Shown here: piece by piece, positions 43,750-53,025 of the stretch
How positions within the stretch are numbered: the first letter of the stretch is position 1
Layout of the letters: each line of letters starts with the position of its first letter
Origin: Methyloradius palustris
GTDB lineage: Bacteria; Pseudomonadota; Gammaproteobacteria; Burkholderiales; Methylophilaceae
Direction: 5' to 3'
Length of the DNA stretch: 64,000 nucleotides
NCBI RefSeq assembly: GCF_019703875.1
Contig: NZ_AP024110.1
Coordinates: 1,674,001 to 1,738,000, forward strand
Position numbers and translations under genes: made by a program
Notes under the pieces: model-generated
Database searches by the model: none
Seen by the model: only the letters and a program-made list of their open reading frames with translations
Told to the model about the DNA's origin: nothing

Positions 43750-44914
43750 CTTGCGGTTTCCGCTTTGCATCTGGGCGATTTGAGCCTGCTACCATTTTGA
43801 TCTCGAATAAACGACATTCCAATGGGCCGTTGAATAAAGGCGTGCGTTTTGATGGCGCCAAGCGCATTAGCTTAGGTAAGCGCATATCAGTGGTGAGAAA
43901 ATAGGCGTTCCAACCTGAGAATTTACGTTTTAATGCTTCGCCCATTCTGGGGTACAGCGCAGCGAGCTCTTCATCTTCGCCGATACGAACGCCATAAGGT
44001 GGATTGGCAACTAACACGCCCTCTCCATGCGGCGGGACGACTTCGGTGAAATCTACCTTGCTCAGTTGTACCGCTTCCAGTAGGCCAGCCTCTTCCAGAT
44101 TCTGCTTACTCACGCGCACTGCACGTAAGTCTGAATCGCTGCCATATATCTTCTGAAACTTCACCGGCTTGGCTTTTGCACGCGCTTGTTGTTTAAGTTT
44201 TTGCCATGCAGCCTCATCGAAGTTTTTGAGTTTCTCGAACCCAAAGCTGCGGCCGCTACCCGGGGCGATATCCAGCGCAATCATGGCGGCTTCAAGCAGA
44301 AAAGTACCGCTGCCACACATGGGGTCAAGGAAAGGTGTGCCGGGTTTCCAGCCAGAGAGTTTCAAAATACCTGCGGCAAGGTTCTCACGCAGAGGCGCCT
44401 CAATACTGGCGCGACGCAGGCCGCGTTGGTAGAGCGCTGCGCCAGAAGTATCAAGGTAAAACTGGTAATCTTCAGCCGCAAGGTACGCGTGAATGCGCAC
44501 ATCTGGTTCTTTGGTATCAATATAAGGGCGACTGTTCACCGCCTCGCGAAAGCGATCACAGACAGCATCTTTAATTCTAAGCGTAGCAAACTCAAGGCTT
44601 TTCAACGGGCATTTAACACCTGTCACTTTCACCATAAAATCGCTGCCTACGTTAAACCACTGCGGCCAGTTGAGCTTCATCGCGGCTTGGTATAGATCTT
44701 CATCTGTTGCGTACTTACCTTGCCCTACTCGCCATAAAATGCGTGTAGCGATGCGACTTTCGAGGTTGGCGCGATATACCATAGGCATATCACCACTAAA
44801 ACTCACACCGCCATCGGTAGCTTGTATAGTTTTAGCGCCGCAGCTTGTAAGTTCTTCTACTAGCAAAGCTTCTAATCCACGCGGGCAAGTGGCAAAAAAT
44901 TGATGTTGGCTCAT
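43742..44914 (-). CDS. THUMP-domain RNA guanine-N2 methyltransferase, RlmL N-terminal type
   Basis: 390 aa. An N-terminal ferredoxin-like/THUMP RNA-binding region (residues 1-160, with CPRGLEALLVEEL at the start) precedes a Rossmann methyltransferase domain: LDPMCGSGTFLLEAAM (SAM-binding) and VANPPYGVR (catalytic NPPY). In E. coli this module is the RlmL half of RlmKL and methylates G2445 of 23S rRNA; here the RlmK half is absent, as in many betaproteobacteria. 16 bp separate it from the SpeE-like gene. Confidence 0.88.
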   Translation of the reverse strand: MSQHQFFATCPRGLEALLVEELTSCGAKTIQATDGGVSFSGDMPMVYRANLESRIATRILWRVGQGKYATDEDLYQAAMKLNWPQWFNVGSDFMVKVTGVKCPLKSLEFATLRIKDAVCDRFREAVNSRPYIDTKEPDVRIHAYLAAEDYQFYLDTSGAALYQRGLRRASIEAPLRENLAAGILKLSGWKPGTPFLDPMCGSGTFLLEAAMIALDIAPGSGRSFGFEKLKNFDEAAWQKLKQQARAKAKPVKFQKIYGSDSDLRAVRVSKQNLEEAGLLEAVQLSKVDFTEVVPPHGEGVLVANPPYGVRIGEDEELAALYPRMGEALKRKFSGWNAYFLTTDMRLPKLMRLAPSKRTPLFNGPLECRLFEIKMVAGSNRPDAKRKPQDG

Positions 44915-44930
44915 TAAAGTTATTTTCCTG

Positions 44931-45728
44931 TCAGGCTTCGAGTAGAAGCCTGTTATTGGTACTGTGATTATGTTCTCTTAGCTTCTCGACGAATTCAAGA
45001 AACTCAATTTTATGTTCTGCTTCAAGTGCTTTTGCACGTTCTCTGAGTGATGCCCAACGTAAATCTCTGGGCAGGCGCTTAAAGCCAAAGACCACGATAT
45101 TGCCGGGCCGACCTGTGGGCAAGACTAATACACGCTGGTTAAAGCTTTGCTCGATGCGCTGGCAATACACATCAAAATTTCTGTCACTACCCCAGAGGTT
45201 AATCACCAGCATGCCATCTAGCGTAACCGCCTCTGCACAGGTATCAAAAAAATCCTGTGAACATAAGTCTGCTGGAATGCCCTGACTGTCAAAAGCATCA
45301 ATAATCAGCACATGTGTACTGGCAGGGTTTTCTTTCAGGTAAACAGCGCCATCGGCTTCTATGATCTGTAAACGTTCATCGTCTTCTGGCACGGCAAAAT
45401 GGCTGCGTGCAATCTGGATAATCTGCGGGTTGATTTCCACCACGCGTGTTTTAACTTGCGGCAAATAATGATGGATATATTTAGCGACAGAACCACCACC
45501 AAGTCCAATCCCGAGAACATCAGCGACCTTATTTGAAAACAGCAAGTACGCCATCATGCCGCGTGTATAGCTGAGCTCCAAATCATACGGCGCTTTGACC
45601 CGCATGGCGCTTTGCACCGTGGGCGAACCAAGATGCAGCGAGCGTACGCCGTTGGATTCACTCACATCGACTGTATCCTGCATCACGCTGCGGTGAATAC
45701 TACGGGCAAGGGCACCTAGACGAAACAT
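44931..45728 (-). CDS. Spermidine synthase-like protein
   Basis: 265-aa Rossmann protein of the aminopropyltransferase family (LGIGLGGGSVAKYIHHYLP, VVEINPQIIQIARSHF, IEADGAVYL). The usual DSSDPVGPA loop reads IDAFDSQGIPADL, and the N-terminal beta-hairpin that binds the polyamine is short, so true spermidine synthase activity is doubtful. Its ATG directly follows the stop of the RNB exonuclease gene (TAAATG), suggesting coupled translation. It could equally be a methyltransferase-like protein of unknown substrate. Confidence 0.75.
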   Translation of the reverse strand: MFRLGALARSIHRSVMQDTVDVSESNGVRSLHLGSPTVQSAMRVKAPYDLELSYTRGMMAYLLFSNKVADVLGIGLGGGSVAKYIHHYLPQVKTRVVEINPQIIQIARSHFAVPEDDERLQIIEADGAVYLKENPASTHVLIIDAFDSQGIPADLCSQDFFDTCAEAVTLDGMLVINLWGSDRNFDVYCQRIEQSFNQRVLVLPTGRPGNIVVFGFKRLPRDLRWASLRERAKALEAEHKIEFLEFVEKLREHNHSTNNRLLLEA

Positions 45729-47615
45729 TTACGCAACTCCCGCCACTTCTTCAACAGTTGTTTCCACATTCGCCAACGCAACAAAACGTGTTTCCAGCTC
45801 CAGCAATAAAGTATCTACGCGCTTGATCTCAAGCTTGACTTGAGTGCCAGCAGCCAACTCAGGCATGCCATGTACCTTGGTGATGTAGGGGATATTCTGC
45901 AAACGCACTAGATTTTCTCGCCAAACGGTGGCCTCGATCTCAGTGATATTTTCCTGAATCAAGTATTGTAGGCACCAGTAACGCTCCATACGGGTCTGGA
46001 ATTCGCTGTAAGCATTGTAGGTCTGGTCAAAATTACGCATGGCGGCTACCAGATCATCACTATTTTTGGGATAAGCGGGTAATTCGTTATTCAGCACCGA
46101 AATCACTTGTCGCTGGTTGATCAAATCAACTGCACGGCGCAGCGGCGAAGTGCTCCAGGCATACTGGCTGACACCCAGACCCTGATGCGGCTCGGCTTTG
46201 ACTGTCATGTACACCTTGCCGCCATTCTGCGCTCGATAGATGCCCGGCACATCATGTTCAGCTAATAACAAACCCCATTGGCTATTGGCTTCTATCATCA
46301 GCTCTGCAACCAGTTTATCCATAGGCGAACCACGGCGGCGACCTTGGATACTCACAACGCCATCATTCACATAGAAATTGTAGTCGATATGTATTGCACG
46401 ATTAGGGTCATGTTTACCGCGGCCTTTTTCGAGCGATTCCGCAAGACGGAACAGGTAAAGCAGCTTGGCCCAATAAGGATGGCCGCTATCCTGTTCTAGC
46501 GTATGTTCATTGAAAAATGGCTCGAGTTCGTCATGGCGCAAGTTGTCGGCCACTTTCACCAGTTCAACCTTGCTTTCCCTATGTGTAATAGTCAAATCCG
46601 CTGCCACATCCAGGTACAGCGAAAGCGCAGGCCGCCATTCACCTGCATTCAGGCTGAATGGCTCAACCACGCTATCAGGCAGCATGGTGATCTTGTGGCC
46701 TGGCATATAGACGGTAGACAGGCGATGCATGGCAATCGCATCCACCGTGCCGTTGAGTGGAATACCCAGCGAAGGCGCGGCGATATGAATGCCAACCCGT
46801 GTCGTCCCATCAGCGAGATGCTGAACTGATAATGCATCATCGATCTCGGTGGTAGTGCTATCGTCGATACTGAACACTTCAACTTCAGCGCGCGGCAGAT
46901 TATCAGGGCTGTTGACCAGATCATGCGGTGGAAACGCTGAACCATGAGGAAAATACTCGCGCAAAAATGCACCTAGGTGATAATCATGAATCGAGCTGAT
47001 CGCACCGCACGCTTCTAGCAGCTTGATATGGCTGGTATGCGTTTCAGCGGAGGCCTGCTCCAGCGCTTTCCACTCCAGCGTATTTTTGTCAGGCGCATAA
47101 AGCAGCATATCCAGCTTGTCTTTAAAGGCTTCACCTTTGAAATCTTCGGGCAACTCACCAGCTTTAAGTTGGGCTGCATAGGTAGCGATTTTTTCGGCTT
47201 GCAAGCGCTTCTTCTCAAGTGCGGCTAGCGCAGCCTTTAAGGTTTCAGGGGGAGCTGCTTTGTAATGGCCTTTGCCCTTGCGGTAAAAATAGACAGGCGC
47301 ACCATGCAGTTTGACTGCAACAGCAGCCGCTTCTATTGCCGTCGGCTTTTTACCGTAATATTCTTGGGCAAGCTCTTCAAAACCGAACTCAGGCTCACCG
47401 CAGCATTCCCATAGAAATTCCGTCTCTAGCGTTTCCGCTTCTTGCTGCACAGCCTCCATAAAGCCTGACAATGCGCTCTCAAAGCGCATCAATACATTAG
47501 ATGCTTTAATCTTCGAGCGCTTGCCGCTAGGCGATTCGATTTGTAGCGAGCCAGCCGCCTCTGACATCACAGAAGCTACTTTAAAGCTGCCATCTTCTTC
47601 AAAAAATACGTTCAT
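45729..47615 (-). CDS. RNase II/R family exoribonuclease (RNB domain)
   Basis: 628 aa. The central RNB domain carries SIDDSTTTEIDDALS, supplying the Asp cluster that binds catalytic magnesium, then GIHIAAPS and the RRGSPMDKLVAELM stretch. The N-terminal part is unlike the cold-shock domains of RNase R, and the C-terminal S1-like part is short, so I keep the name general. It degrades RNA 3' to 5' (family knowledge). It leads a four-gene run with the SpeE-like, RlmL-like and MazG-like genes, suggesting an RNA or nucleotide housekeeping operon. Confidence 0.88.
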   Translation of the reverse strand: MNVFFEEDGSFKVASVMSEAAGSLQIESPSGKRSKIKASNVLMRFESALSGFMEAVQQEAETLETEFLWECCGEPEFGFEELAQEYYGKKPTAIEAAAVAVKLHGAPVYFYRKGKGHYKAAPPETLKAALAALEKKRLQAEKIATYAAQLKAGELPEDFKGEAFKDKLDMLLYAPDKNTLEWKALEQASAETHTSHIKLLEACGAISSIHDYHLGAFLREYFPHGSAFPPHDLVNSPDNLPRAEVEVFSIDDSTTTEIDDALSVQHLADGTTRVGIHIAAPSLGIPLNGTVDAIAMHRLSTVYMPGHKITMLPDSVVEPFSLNAGEWRPALSLYLDVAADLTITHRESKVELVKVADNLRHDELEPFFNEHTLEQDSGHPYWAKLLYLFRLAESLEKGRGKHDPNRAIHIDYNFYVNDGVVSIQGRRRGSPMDKLVAELMIEANSQWGLLLAEHDVPGIYRAQNGGKVYMTVKAEPHQGLGVSQYAWSTSPLRRAVDLINQRQVISVLNNELPAYPKNSDDLVAAMRNFDQTYNAYSEFQTRMERYWCLQYLIQENITEIEATVWRENLVRLQNIPYITKVHGMPELAAGTQVKLEIKRVDTLLLELETRFVALANVETTVEEVAGVA

Positions 47616-47800
47616 GTATGTTTAATTCTTTTCTTGATTAACTGCTTGGCCAAATGCTTGGCTTATTTTCAACAGTCGACATTATGAGGCATTCCAGCCT
47701 TTAATAATCTTGAATAATACTGATTGCGCTAGAAATTCAGTGCGCAGAATTGAAGTGCTTGGAGGGGAATTGGCTGATAGCAGTGCAAAATTCGTTGAAC

Positions 47801-48742
47801 TTAATCTTTATAGAGCACCACTTTGTTGCGACCTTTAGCCTTGGCTTGATAGAGGGCTTGGTCTGCACAATGTAAAAACACCTTTGATGTACTTTCCGCA
47901 TTCGGTTTGATATAGGCAATACCACAGCTAATTGTCAGGAAATGGTGGGGAGAACTCGCATGTGGGATGTTGAGATTTCTAATGTTTTGGCACAGTAAAT
48001 CAGCATGCGCAATGGCTTGCTCTTTGTCCATATCGGCTGCCAGCACAATGAATTCCTCACCGCCATATCGCGCAACAAAGTCATTATTGCGCCTCATGGA
48101 ATCATGCAGGCAAGAAGCAACAGTTTTCAGTGCTTCGTCGCCAGCAATATGGCCATAGCTATCGTTAAATAGCTTGAAATAATCTACATCAATGAACATG
48201 ACTACAAGGCTATTTTGGCTTTCAACTGCGTGCTTCCAGAAAATAGAAAGTTGGTCTTCAAAATAGCTACGGCTATAGATGCCTGTGAGGCCATCATGAA
48301 TAATCAGCTGCTCTAGCTTAGCCTTGGTTTGTTCAAGCAATTTACGCTCTTGCAGCAGGTGCTGCTCGAGCGTCACCCTGGCAGTCACATCTTTTTGAAT
48401 GCCGATGAAATGCGTTAACTCAGCCTGTGCATTGTAAACAGGTGAAATACTTAGCTCGTTCCAAAACATGGTGCCATCTTTGCGATAATTGCGCAGTGTC
48501 ACCAGGCAATATTCACCTTGTTGAATCGCTTTACGAATTTTGCTGGTATCGCGCTGTTGCTTATCGTTGGCTTGAAGATAGCGGCAATTATTATTGATAA
48601 TTTCGTCTTGTGTATAGCCTGTCAATTTCTCAAAAGCAGGGTTAGCAAACACCAAGGGATAATCAGGTAATCGGGCATCCGAAATGGTAATACCATCCCT
48701 TGATTCCATTACCGCTTGCATCAATATTTCTATATTAATCAT
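47801..48742 (-). CDS. PAS-GGDEF diguanylate cyclase
   Basis: 313 aa, soluble. A PAS domain with its C-terminal PAC motif occupies about residues 1-125 (PLVFANPAFEKLTGYTQDEI, NCRYLQ, FWNELSISPVYN, HFIGIQKDVT). This LOV-like pattern includes NCRYLQ, the hallmark flavin-binding cysteine motif of blue-light LOV domains. A coiled linker leads to a GGDEF domain with an intact GGEEF active site, expected to make cyclic di-GMP. It is divergent from an EAL-domain gene, a plausible make/break pair. Confidence 0.88.
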   Translation of the reverse strand: MINIEILMQAVMESRDGITISDARLPDYPLVFANPAFEKLTGYTQDEIINNNCRYLQANDKQQRDTSKIRKAIQQGEYCLVTLRNYRKDGTMFWNELSISPVYNAQAELTHFIGIQKDVTARVTLEQHLLQERKLLEQTKAKLEQLIIHDGLTGIYSRSYFEDQLSIFWKHAVESQNSLVVMFIDVDYFKLFNDSYGHIAGDEALKTVASCLHDSMRRNNDFVARYGGEEFIVLAADMDKEQAIAHADLLCQNIRNLNIPHASSPHHFLTISCGIAYIKPNAESTSKVFLHCADQALYQAKAKGRNKVVLYKD

Positions 48743-48929
48743 GAATGTATATTCTGAACCCAGTAAACTTTATTGCTGATCAGTGCATGTGTTGGCAGAG
48801 TTATTTATAATTGTGTGTGTTCTATTCTAATAATAAAGCGTATGGTGATTTCCAAGTCTTTACCAAACCCAGAACTAATTCTTTAAATATAGAATCTCAA
48901 TATATACAACTTAGTAAAGAGTAAAGGCC

Positions 48930-49721
48930 ATGAGTTCAGATTCTTCAAAAAAAACTATCGGTATTTCTAATTTAGAAGGTCATGGTTGTGAGGGGTGTAT
49001 CACACCGTCTTTCTTGGGGTTTGATTTTGAATACGCGTATCAGCCTATCGTTGATTTCTCGACCAAAAGCATTTATGCACACGAGGCGCTAATTAGAGGC
49101 CCGAACGGCGAAGGCGCTCATACCGTATTGAGCCAGGTTAATAACGACAATGTGTACAGGTTTGACCAGGCGTGCCGCGTAAAAGCGGTGAAAACGGCGG
49201 CTGAGCTTAATCTGCAAGGCTATTTATCTATCAACTTCATGCCCAATGCGGTCTATAGGCCAGAGCTTTGCATCAAAACCACGCTAGCAGCCGCTGAAAA
49301 ATACAACTTCCCCATTGATAAAATCATTTTTGAGTTCACAGAAGTGGAACGAATAAAAGACACCAAACACCTTTTAAACATCGTTTCTGAGTACAAAAAA
49401 ATGGGCTTCAAGACTGCCATTGATGACTTTGGCGCTGGATACGCAGGCCTTAATTTGCTGGCGCAATTTCAGCCAGACATCATCAAGATTGATATGGAGT
49501 TGTTACGTGGTGTGGATCAAGACAAGTCTCGCCAAATCATCTCAAAATCAATCATCGATATGTGCGAACAGCTCGATGTCACTGTGCTGGCAGAGGGTAT
49601 AGAAACCAAAGGCGAGCGTGACTTTTTTGCGGCGCACGGCGTGAAACTTATGCAAGGTTATTTATTCTCAAAACCTGCATTTAAGGCAGAAGGCAAGATT
49701 GACCCTGATGCCTGGAATTAA
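48930..49721 (+). CDS. EAL-domain cyclic di-GMP phosphodiesterase
   Basis: 263 aa, essentially a single EAL domain. HEALIRGP gives the signature EAL, followed by NFMP, FEFTEVERI, AIDDFGAGYAGL (metal-binding Asp pair), KIDMELLRGV, LAEGIET and GVKLMQGYLFSKP. All catalytic residues appear present, so c-di-GMP hydrolysis is likely. A short N-terminal segment with three cysteines-like positions (EGHGCEGCITPSF) could bind a metal. Divergent from the PAS-GGDEF gene with 187 bp between. Confidence 0.9.
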   Translation: MSSDSSKKTIGISNLEGHGCEGCITPSFLGFDFEYAYQPIVDFSTKSIYAHEALIRGPNGEGAHTVLSQVNNDNVYRFDQACRVKAVKTAAELNLQGYLSINFMPNAVYRPELCIKTTLAAAEKYNFPIDKIIFEFTEVERIKDTKHLLNIVSEYKKMGFKTAIDDFGAGYAGLNLLAQFQPDIIKIDMELLRGVDQDKSRQIISKSIIDMCEQLDVTVLAEGIETKGERDFFAAHGVKLMQGYLFSKPAFKAEGKIDPDAWN

Positions 49722-49766
49722 GCTAGCCGCCAGAGAATAAACAATAAAATTTGAGCTTTAACCATC

Positions 49767-50780
49767 ATGGATAACCGCATTCCCGTCACGCTGCTCACTG
49801 GCTTTTTAGGCAGTGGCAAGACCACCCTTCTCAATAAGTTACTTAATAATCCTGGCATGAAAGACACCGCCGTTGTCATCAACGAGCTCGGTGAAGCTGG
49901 GCTTGACCACATACTGGCGCGCACGGTTGAAAGTGAACATATCGCGGACAACACTGTGTTGCTCGAATCAGGCTGCCTTTGCTGCACGCTGACCAATGAG
50001 ATGGCAGATACCCTGCGTGATCTATTCTTCAAACGTGCATTGGGTGGCATCCCTGAATTCAAGCGCCTAGTGATTGAAACTACTGGCATGGCTAACCCAG
50101 GCCCTATTATGGCTAACCTGTTGAATGAACCTGTCATAAGCTCAACCTACAGACTAGATGCAGTGGTAGTAACGGTTGATAGCATCTACGGTCTGAAACA
50201 GATTGAAGAACATGACGAAGCGCGTAAACAGGCAGCTGTGGCCGATGTACTGCTTATCACCAAAACTGATTTAGCAACTCCTGAGCAAATTGATGCATTG
50301 ACTGAAAAACTCGCTGAGCTCAATCCAAGCGCAAGCCAATACCAGATTATTCAGGGTGAAATTGACCCAGCCAACATCATCAGCGTTGGGCTGTTTGATG
50401 CCGACAAAAAAGCCCAGCCACAACGCTGGCTGCGCGCACCAGCCCGCTCCAAAGCCACTCGCGGCATGCTTCCGCAAGCAGTGCATGACGACGAAATCAG
50501 CAGCTTTACCGTTACCATGCCCAAGCCGCTGACTTGGGATCAACTCGAGCCTGTATTACAATGGTTATGCGAGATTTATAGCGAACAGCTATTACGCCTC
50601 AAGGGCATCATCCACGCCGAAGACCAACCCGCACCGCTCGCCATCCATGCAGTGCATCAAACACTCTACCCGCCGACCTTACTTGACGGTTGGGATGAAG
50701 AAGAACCCATCAGCCGCATTGTGCTCATCGGCAAAGGGCTGGATGAACTCAAGATTCGCAATGCGCTAATGCAGATTTAA
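49767..50780 (+). CDS. yjiA: CobW/G3E family zinc-type GTPase chaperone
   Basis: 337 aa. Walker A GFLGSGKTTLLNKLL at the N-terminus, ESGCLCCTL (the conserved CxCC metal site, about residues 71-79), ETTGMANPGP (Walker B region) and TKTDLA (guanine recognition). A CobW C-terminal domain follows. The group supplies metals such as zinc or cobalt to target enzymes. It sits 45 bp after the EAL gene. Its client is unknown. Confidence 0.9.
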   Translation: MDNRIPVTLLTGFLGSGKTTLLNKLLNNPGMKDTAVVINELGEAGLDHILARTVESEHIADNTVLLESGCLCCTLTNEMADTLRDLFFKRALGGIPEFKRLVIETTGMANPGPIMANLLNEPVISSTYRLDAVVVTVDSIYGLKQIEEHDEARKQAAVADVLLITKTDLATPEQIDALTEKLAELNPSASQYQIIQGEIDPANIISVGLFDADKKAQPQRWLRAPARSKATRGMLPQAVHDDEISSFTVTMPKPLTWDQLEPVLQWLCEIYSEQLLRLKGIIHAEDQPAPLAIHAVHQTLYPPTLLDGWDEEEPISRIVLIGKGLDELKIRNALMQI

Positions 50781-50873
50781 CTTACCCGTTTGTGACACTT
50801 TTGTTTTACAGATGACGGCTTGCGCCCTATGATTCTGTTCGTCCTGAATTCACCACTTTTAAAAATATAAAAA

Positions 50874-52358
50874 ATGTCTGAAACTACCGTAGATATATTG
50901 CTAGTTGGGGGTGGCGTGATGAGTGCCACGCTGGGCTTATTGCTTAAGCAGCTTGAGCCATCATTAAAAATCATGATGGTGGAAAAGCTGGATCAGGTAG
51001 CGCTTGAAAGTTCAGATGGCTGGAACAACGCAGGCACAGGCCATGCGGGCTATTGCGAGCTTAATTACACACCATTAAATGCCAATGGCGAAGTGGACAT
51101 CAACCGCGCCTTGGCGATCAATTCGGCGTTTGAAACCTCGCTGCAATTCTGGTCGCACCTGGTTAAAACCAAAGTCATCGCTTCACCTAAAGACTTTATC
51201 AACCCTACGCCACACGCCAGCTTTGTGTGGGGTGAAGAGAATGTTGAGTTTTTGCGCCAACGCCATGCAGCATTAAGCGCGCACCATCTGTTTGCTGATA
51301 TGGAATTCACTGAAGACTCTGCCGTGCTTAAAGAGTGGATGCCGCTGGTAATGGCCAAGCGCCATACCAAAGAGAAAATGGCGGCAACGCGCGTGGCTTA
51401 TGGCTCGGATATCGACTTCGGCGCCCTCACCCGCCACATGGTGAACACTCTACAAACCAGTGATGGTTTTGAACTGCTGACAGGCCATCAAGTGGATACT
51501 TTCAGGCATAAACACAACCACCGCTGGGAAATCCGCATAGAAGATATTAAGAGCGGCAAAAAGAAAAAAGTGAACGCGGGCTTTGTATTCCTCGGTGCTG
51601 GCGGTGGCGCCCTGCCCTTGCTGCAAAAATCACGCATCCACGAAGGCAAAGGTTATGGTGGCTTCCCCGTCAGCGGGCAATGGCTGGTTTGCCAGAACCC
51701 AGAAATCATAGGCCAGCACTTTGCCAAGGTGTATGGCAAAGCACCGCTTGGTGCGCCGCCCATGTCAGTGCCACATCTGGATACCCGCATCATCAATGGC
51801 AAACGCGCACTGCTGTTCGGCCCCTATGCTGGCTTCACCACCAAATTCCTGAAAACAGGGTCGATACTCGACCTGATTTCATCGGTCAAAACTGGCAACC
51901 TGAAGTCCATGTTCAAGGCTGGCTTGCATAATCGTGACTTGACCAAATACCTGGTCGGCGAAGTGTTCCAGACCCATAAAGAACGCGTGAATGCCCTGCG
52001 CCATTTTCTGCCTCAAGCGAAAGAGAGTGACTGGGTGCTGGCGAATGCCGGACAACGCGTGCAGATCATCAAGAACTGTGACCAGAAAGGCGGCAAGCTC
52101 GAATTCGGCACTGAGATCGTTGCCGCTAAAGATGGCTCGCTGGCTGCACTACTAGGTGCATCACCAGGTGCCTCCACATCGGTAGAAGCGATGATTCAGG
52201 TGATTGAACGCTGTTTTTCATCCAAGCTATCTGAAGGTTGGCAGGCAAGACTGAAAGAGATGATTCCGTCTTATGGTGAATCGCTGATTGAAGATAAAGC
52301 ACTGCTGAAGAAAGTACGGAAACAGACTCTCAAGACTTTACAATTGAGTGGTTCATAA
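50874..52358 (+). CDS. mqo: Malate:quinone oxidoreductase
   Basis: 494-aa FAD enzyme oxidising malate to oxaloacetate with electrons passed to quinone at the membrane. It starts with LLVGGGVMSATLGLLL (FAD-binding), then GWNNAGTGHAGYCELNYTP, GAGGGALPLLQKS, FPVSGQWL and GASPGASTS, all typical of the family. Obligate methylotrophs often lack a full TCA cycle, so Mqo may serve malate disposal or an incomplete cycle (inference). No good Shine-Dalgarno sequence precedes the ATG. Confidence 0.96.
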   Translation: MSETTVDILLVGGGVMSATLGLLLKQLEPSLKIMMVEKLDQVALESSDGWNNAGTGHAGYCELNYTPLNANGEVDINRALAINSAFETSLQFWSHLVKTKVIASPKDFINPTPHASFVWGEENVEFLRQRHAALSAHHLFADMEFTEDSAVLKEWMPLVMAKRHTKEKMAATRVAYGSDIDFGALTRHMVNTLQTSDGFELLTGHQVDTFRHKHNHRWEIRIEDIKSGKKKKVNAGFVFLGAGGGALPLLQKSRIHEGKGYGGFPVSGQWLVCQNPEIIGQHFAKVYGKAPLGAPPMSVPHLDTRIINGKRALLFGPYAGFTTKFLKTGSILDLISSVKTGNLKSMFKAGLHNRDLTKYLVGEVFQTHKERVNALRHFLPQAKESDWVLANAGQRVQIIKNCDQKGGKLEFGTEIVAAKDGSLAALLGASPGASTSVEAMIQVIERCFSSKLSEGWQARLKEMIPSYGESLIEDKALLKKVRKQTLKTLQLSGS

Positions 52359-52364
52359 CAAAGG

Positions 52365-52393
52365 CTATTGGATGCTTTAATGTCGTCCAATAG
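52365..52393 (+). terminator. Hairpin after mqo
   Basis: CTATTGGATG pairs with CGTCCAATAG (one G-T pair) around a 9-nt loop, 7 bp past the mqo stop. There is no T-run, so it may be a weak terminator or mRNA-stabilising stem before the next gene. Confidence 0.35.
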
Positions 52394-52421
52394 GATAGAT
52401 ATTTAATGTTAGGGGGATCAT

Positions 52422-52919
52422 ATGCCTGATATTCCTAAAAGTGATTTACCAGCATTATGTGCAGCGGTTGGTTTTATTACTATCAATTGGGCACTGATGG
52501 AACGACAAATGGATAACATAATTCATTTCTCTTTTGATTCATTTGGTGGAATCTCTGGGCATGATAGAAAGCCAAGCACATTCAAAGAAAAAGCCAAATA
52601 CTTAATAAAAGCCTTTAGCCATACCAGAGAATTTTCTAATCACAAAGTCAATACACTTGCGCTTATTGAGAGAGCGAAATCTTTCAGTATTACAAGGCAT
52701 GCCTTTACGCATGGTGCACTTGAAAGCCTTGATGGGACTGTTCTAACAATCAATAAACTTCAAACCAAGAAAGAATACCGGGTTGATTTAATAAAGATTG
52801 ATATCAAAGATTTTCCATTTCATGCACAAGAAATATCGGATCTGGTAACTGAATGGTTGCACCTATCAAAGACGCTTTATGATGAGCATCAAAAACGGAA
52901 ACAATCGAAGATTACTTAA
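52422..52919 (+). CDS. Hypothetical protein, not recognised
   Basis: 165 aa with a strong AGGGGGA ribosome binding site. I do not recognise the family. The N-terminal third has a helical pattern common to several uncharacterised cytosolic proteins (INWALMERQMDNII), followed by a basic stretch with RAKSFSITRHAFTHG, which might bind nucleotide or nucleic acid. No signal peptide or membrane helix. By eye it is more AT-rich than its neighbours, so it could be a recent acquisition; it is followed by the terminator that faces the xox operon. Confidence 0.65.
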   Translation: MPDIPKSDLPALCAAVGFITINWALMERQMDNIIHFSFDSFGGISGHDRKPSTFKEKAKYLIKAFSHTREFSNHKVNTLALIERAKSFSITRHAFTHGALESLDGTVLTINKLQTKKEYRVDLIKIDIKDFPFHAQEISDLVTEWLHLSKTLYDEHQKRKQSKIT

Positions 52920-52950
52920 TCATTCAATCGCGGCCTTTCTAACTCCTCTA

Positions 52951-52980
52951 ATAAAAAAGCCAGACCCTAAGGCCTGGCCA
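52951..52980 (-). terminator. Terminator of the xoxF-cytochrome c unit
   Basis: On the minus strand GCCAGGCC/GGGTCTGGC forms an imperfect stem followed by six T's. It lies about 45 bp past the cytochrome stop and also near the end of the convergent hypothetical gene. Confidence 0.75.
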
Positions 52981-53025
52981 TAATTCAGCCACAAATTGGA
53001 GATGAGCGATTGAATTCGAAACTGG

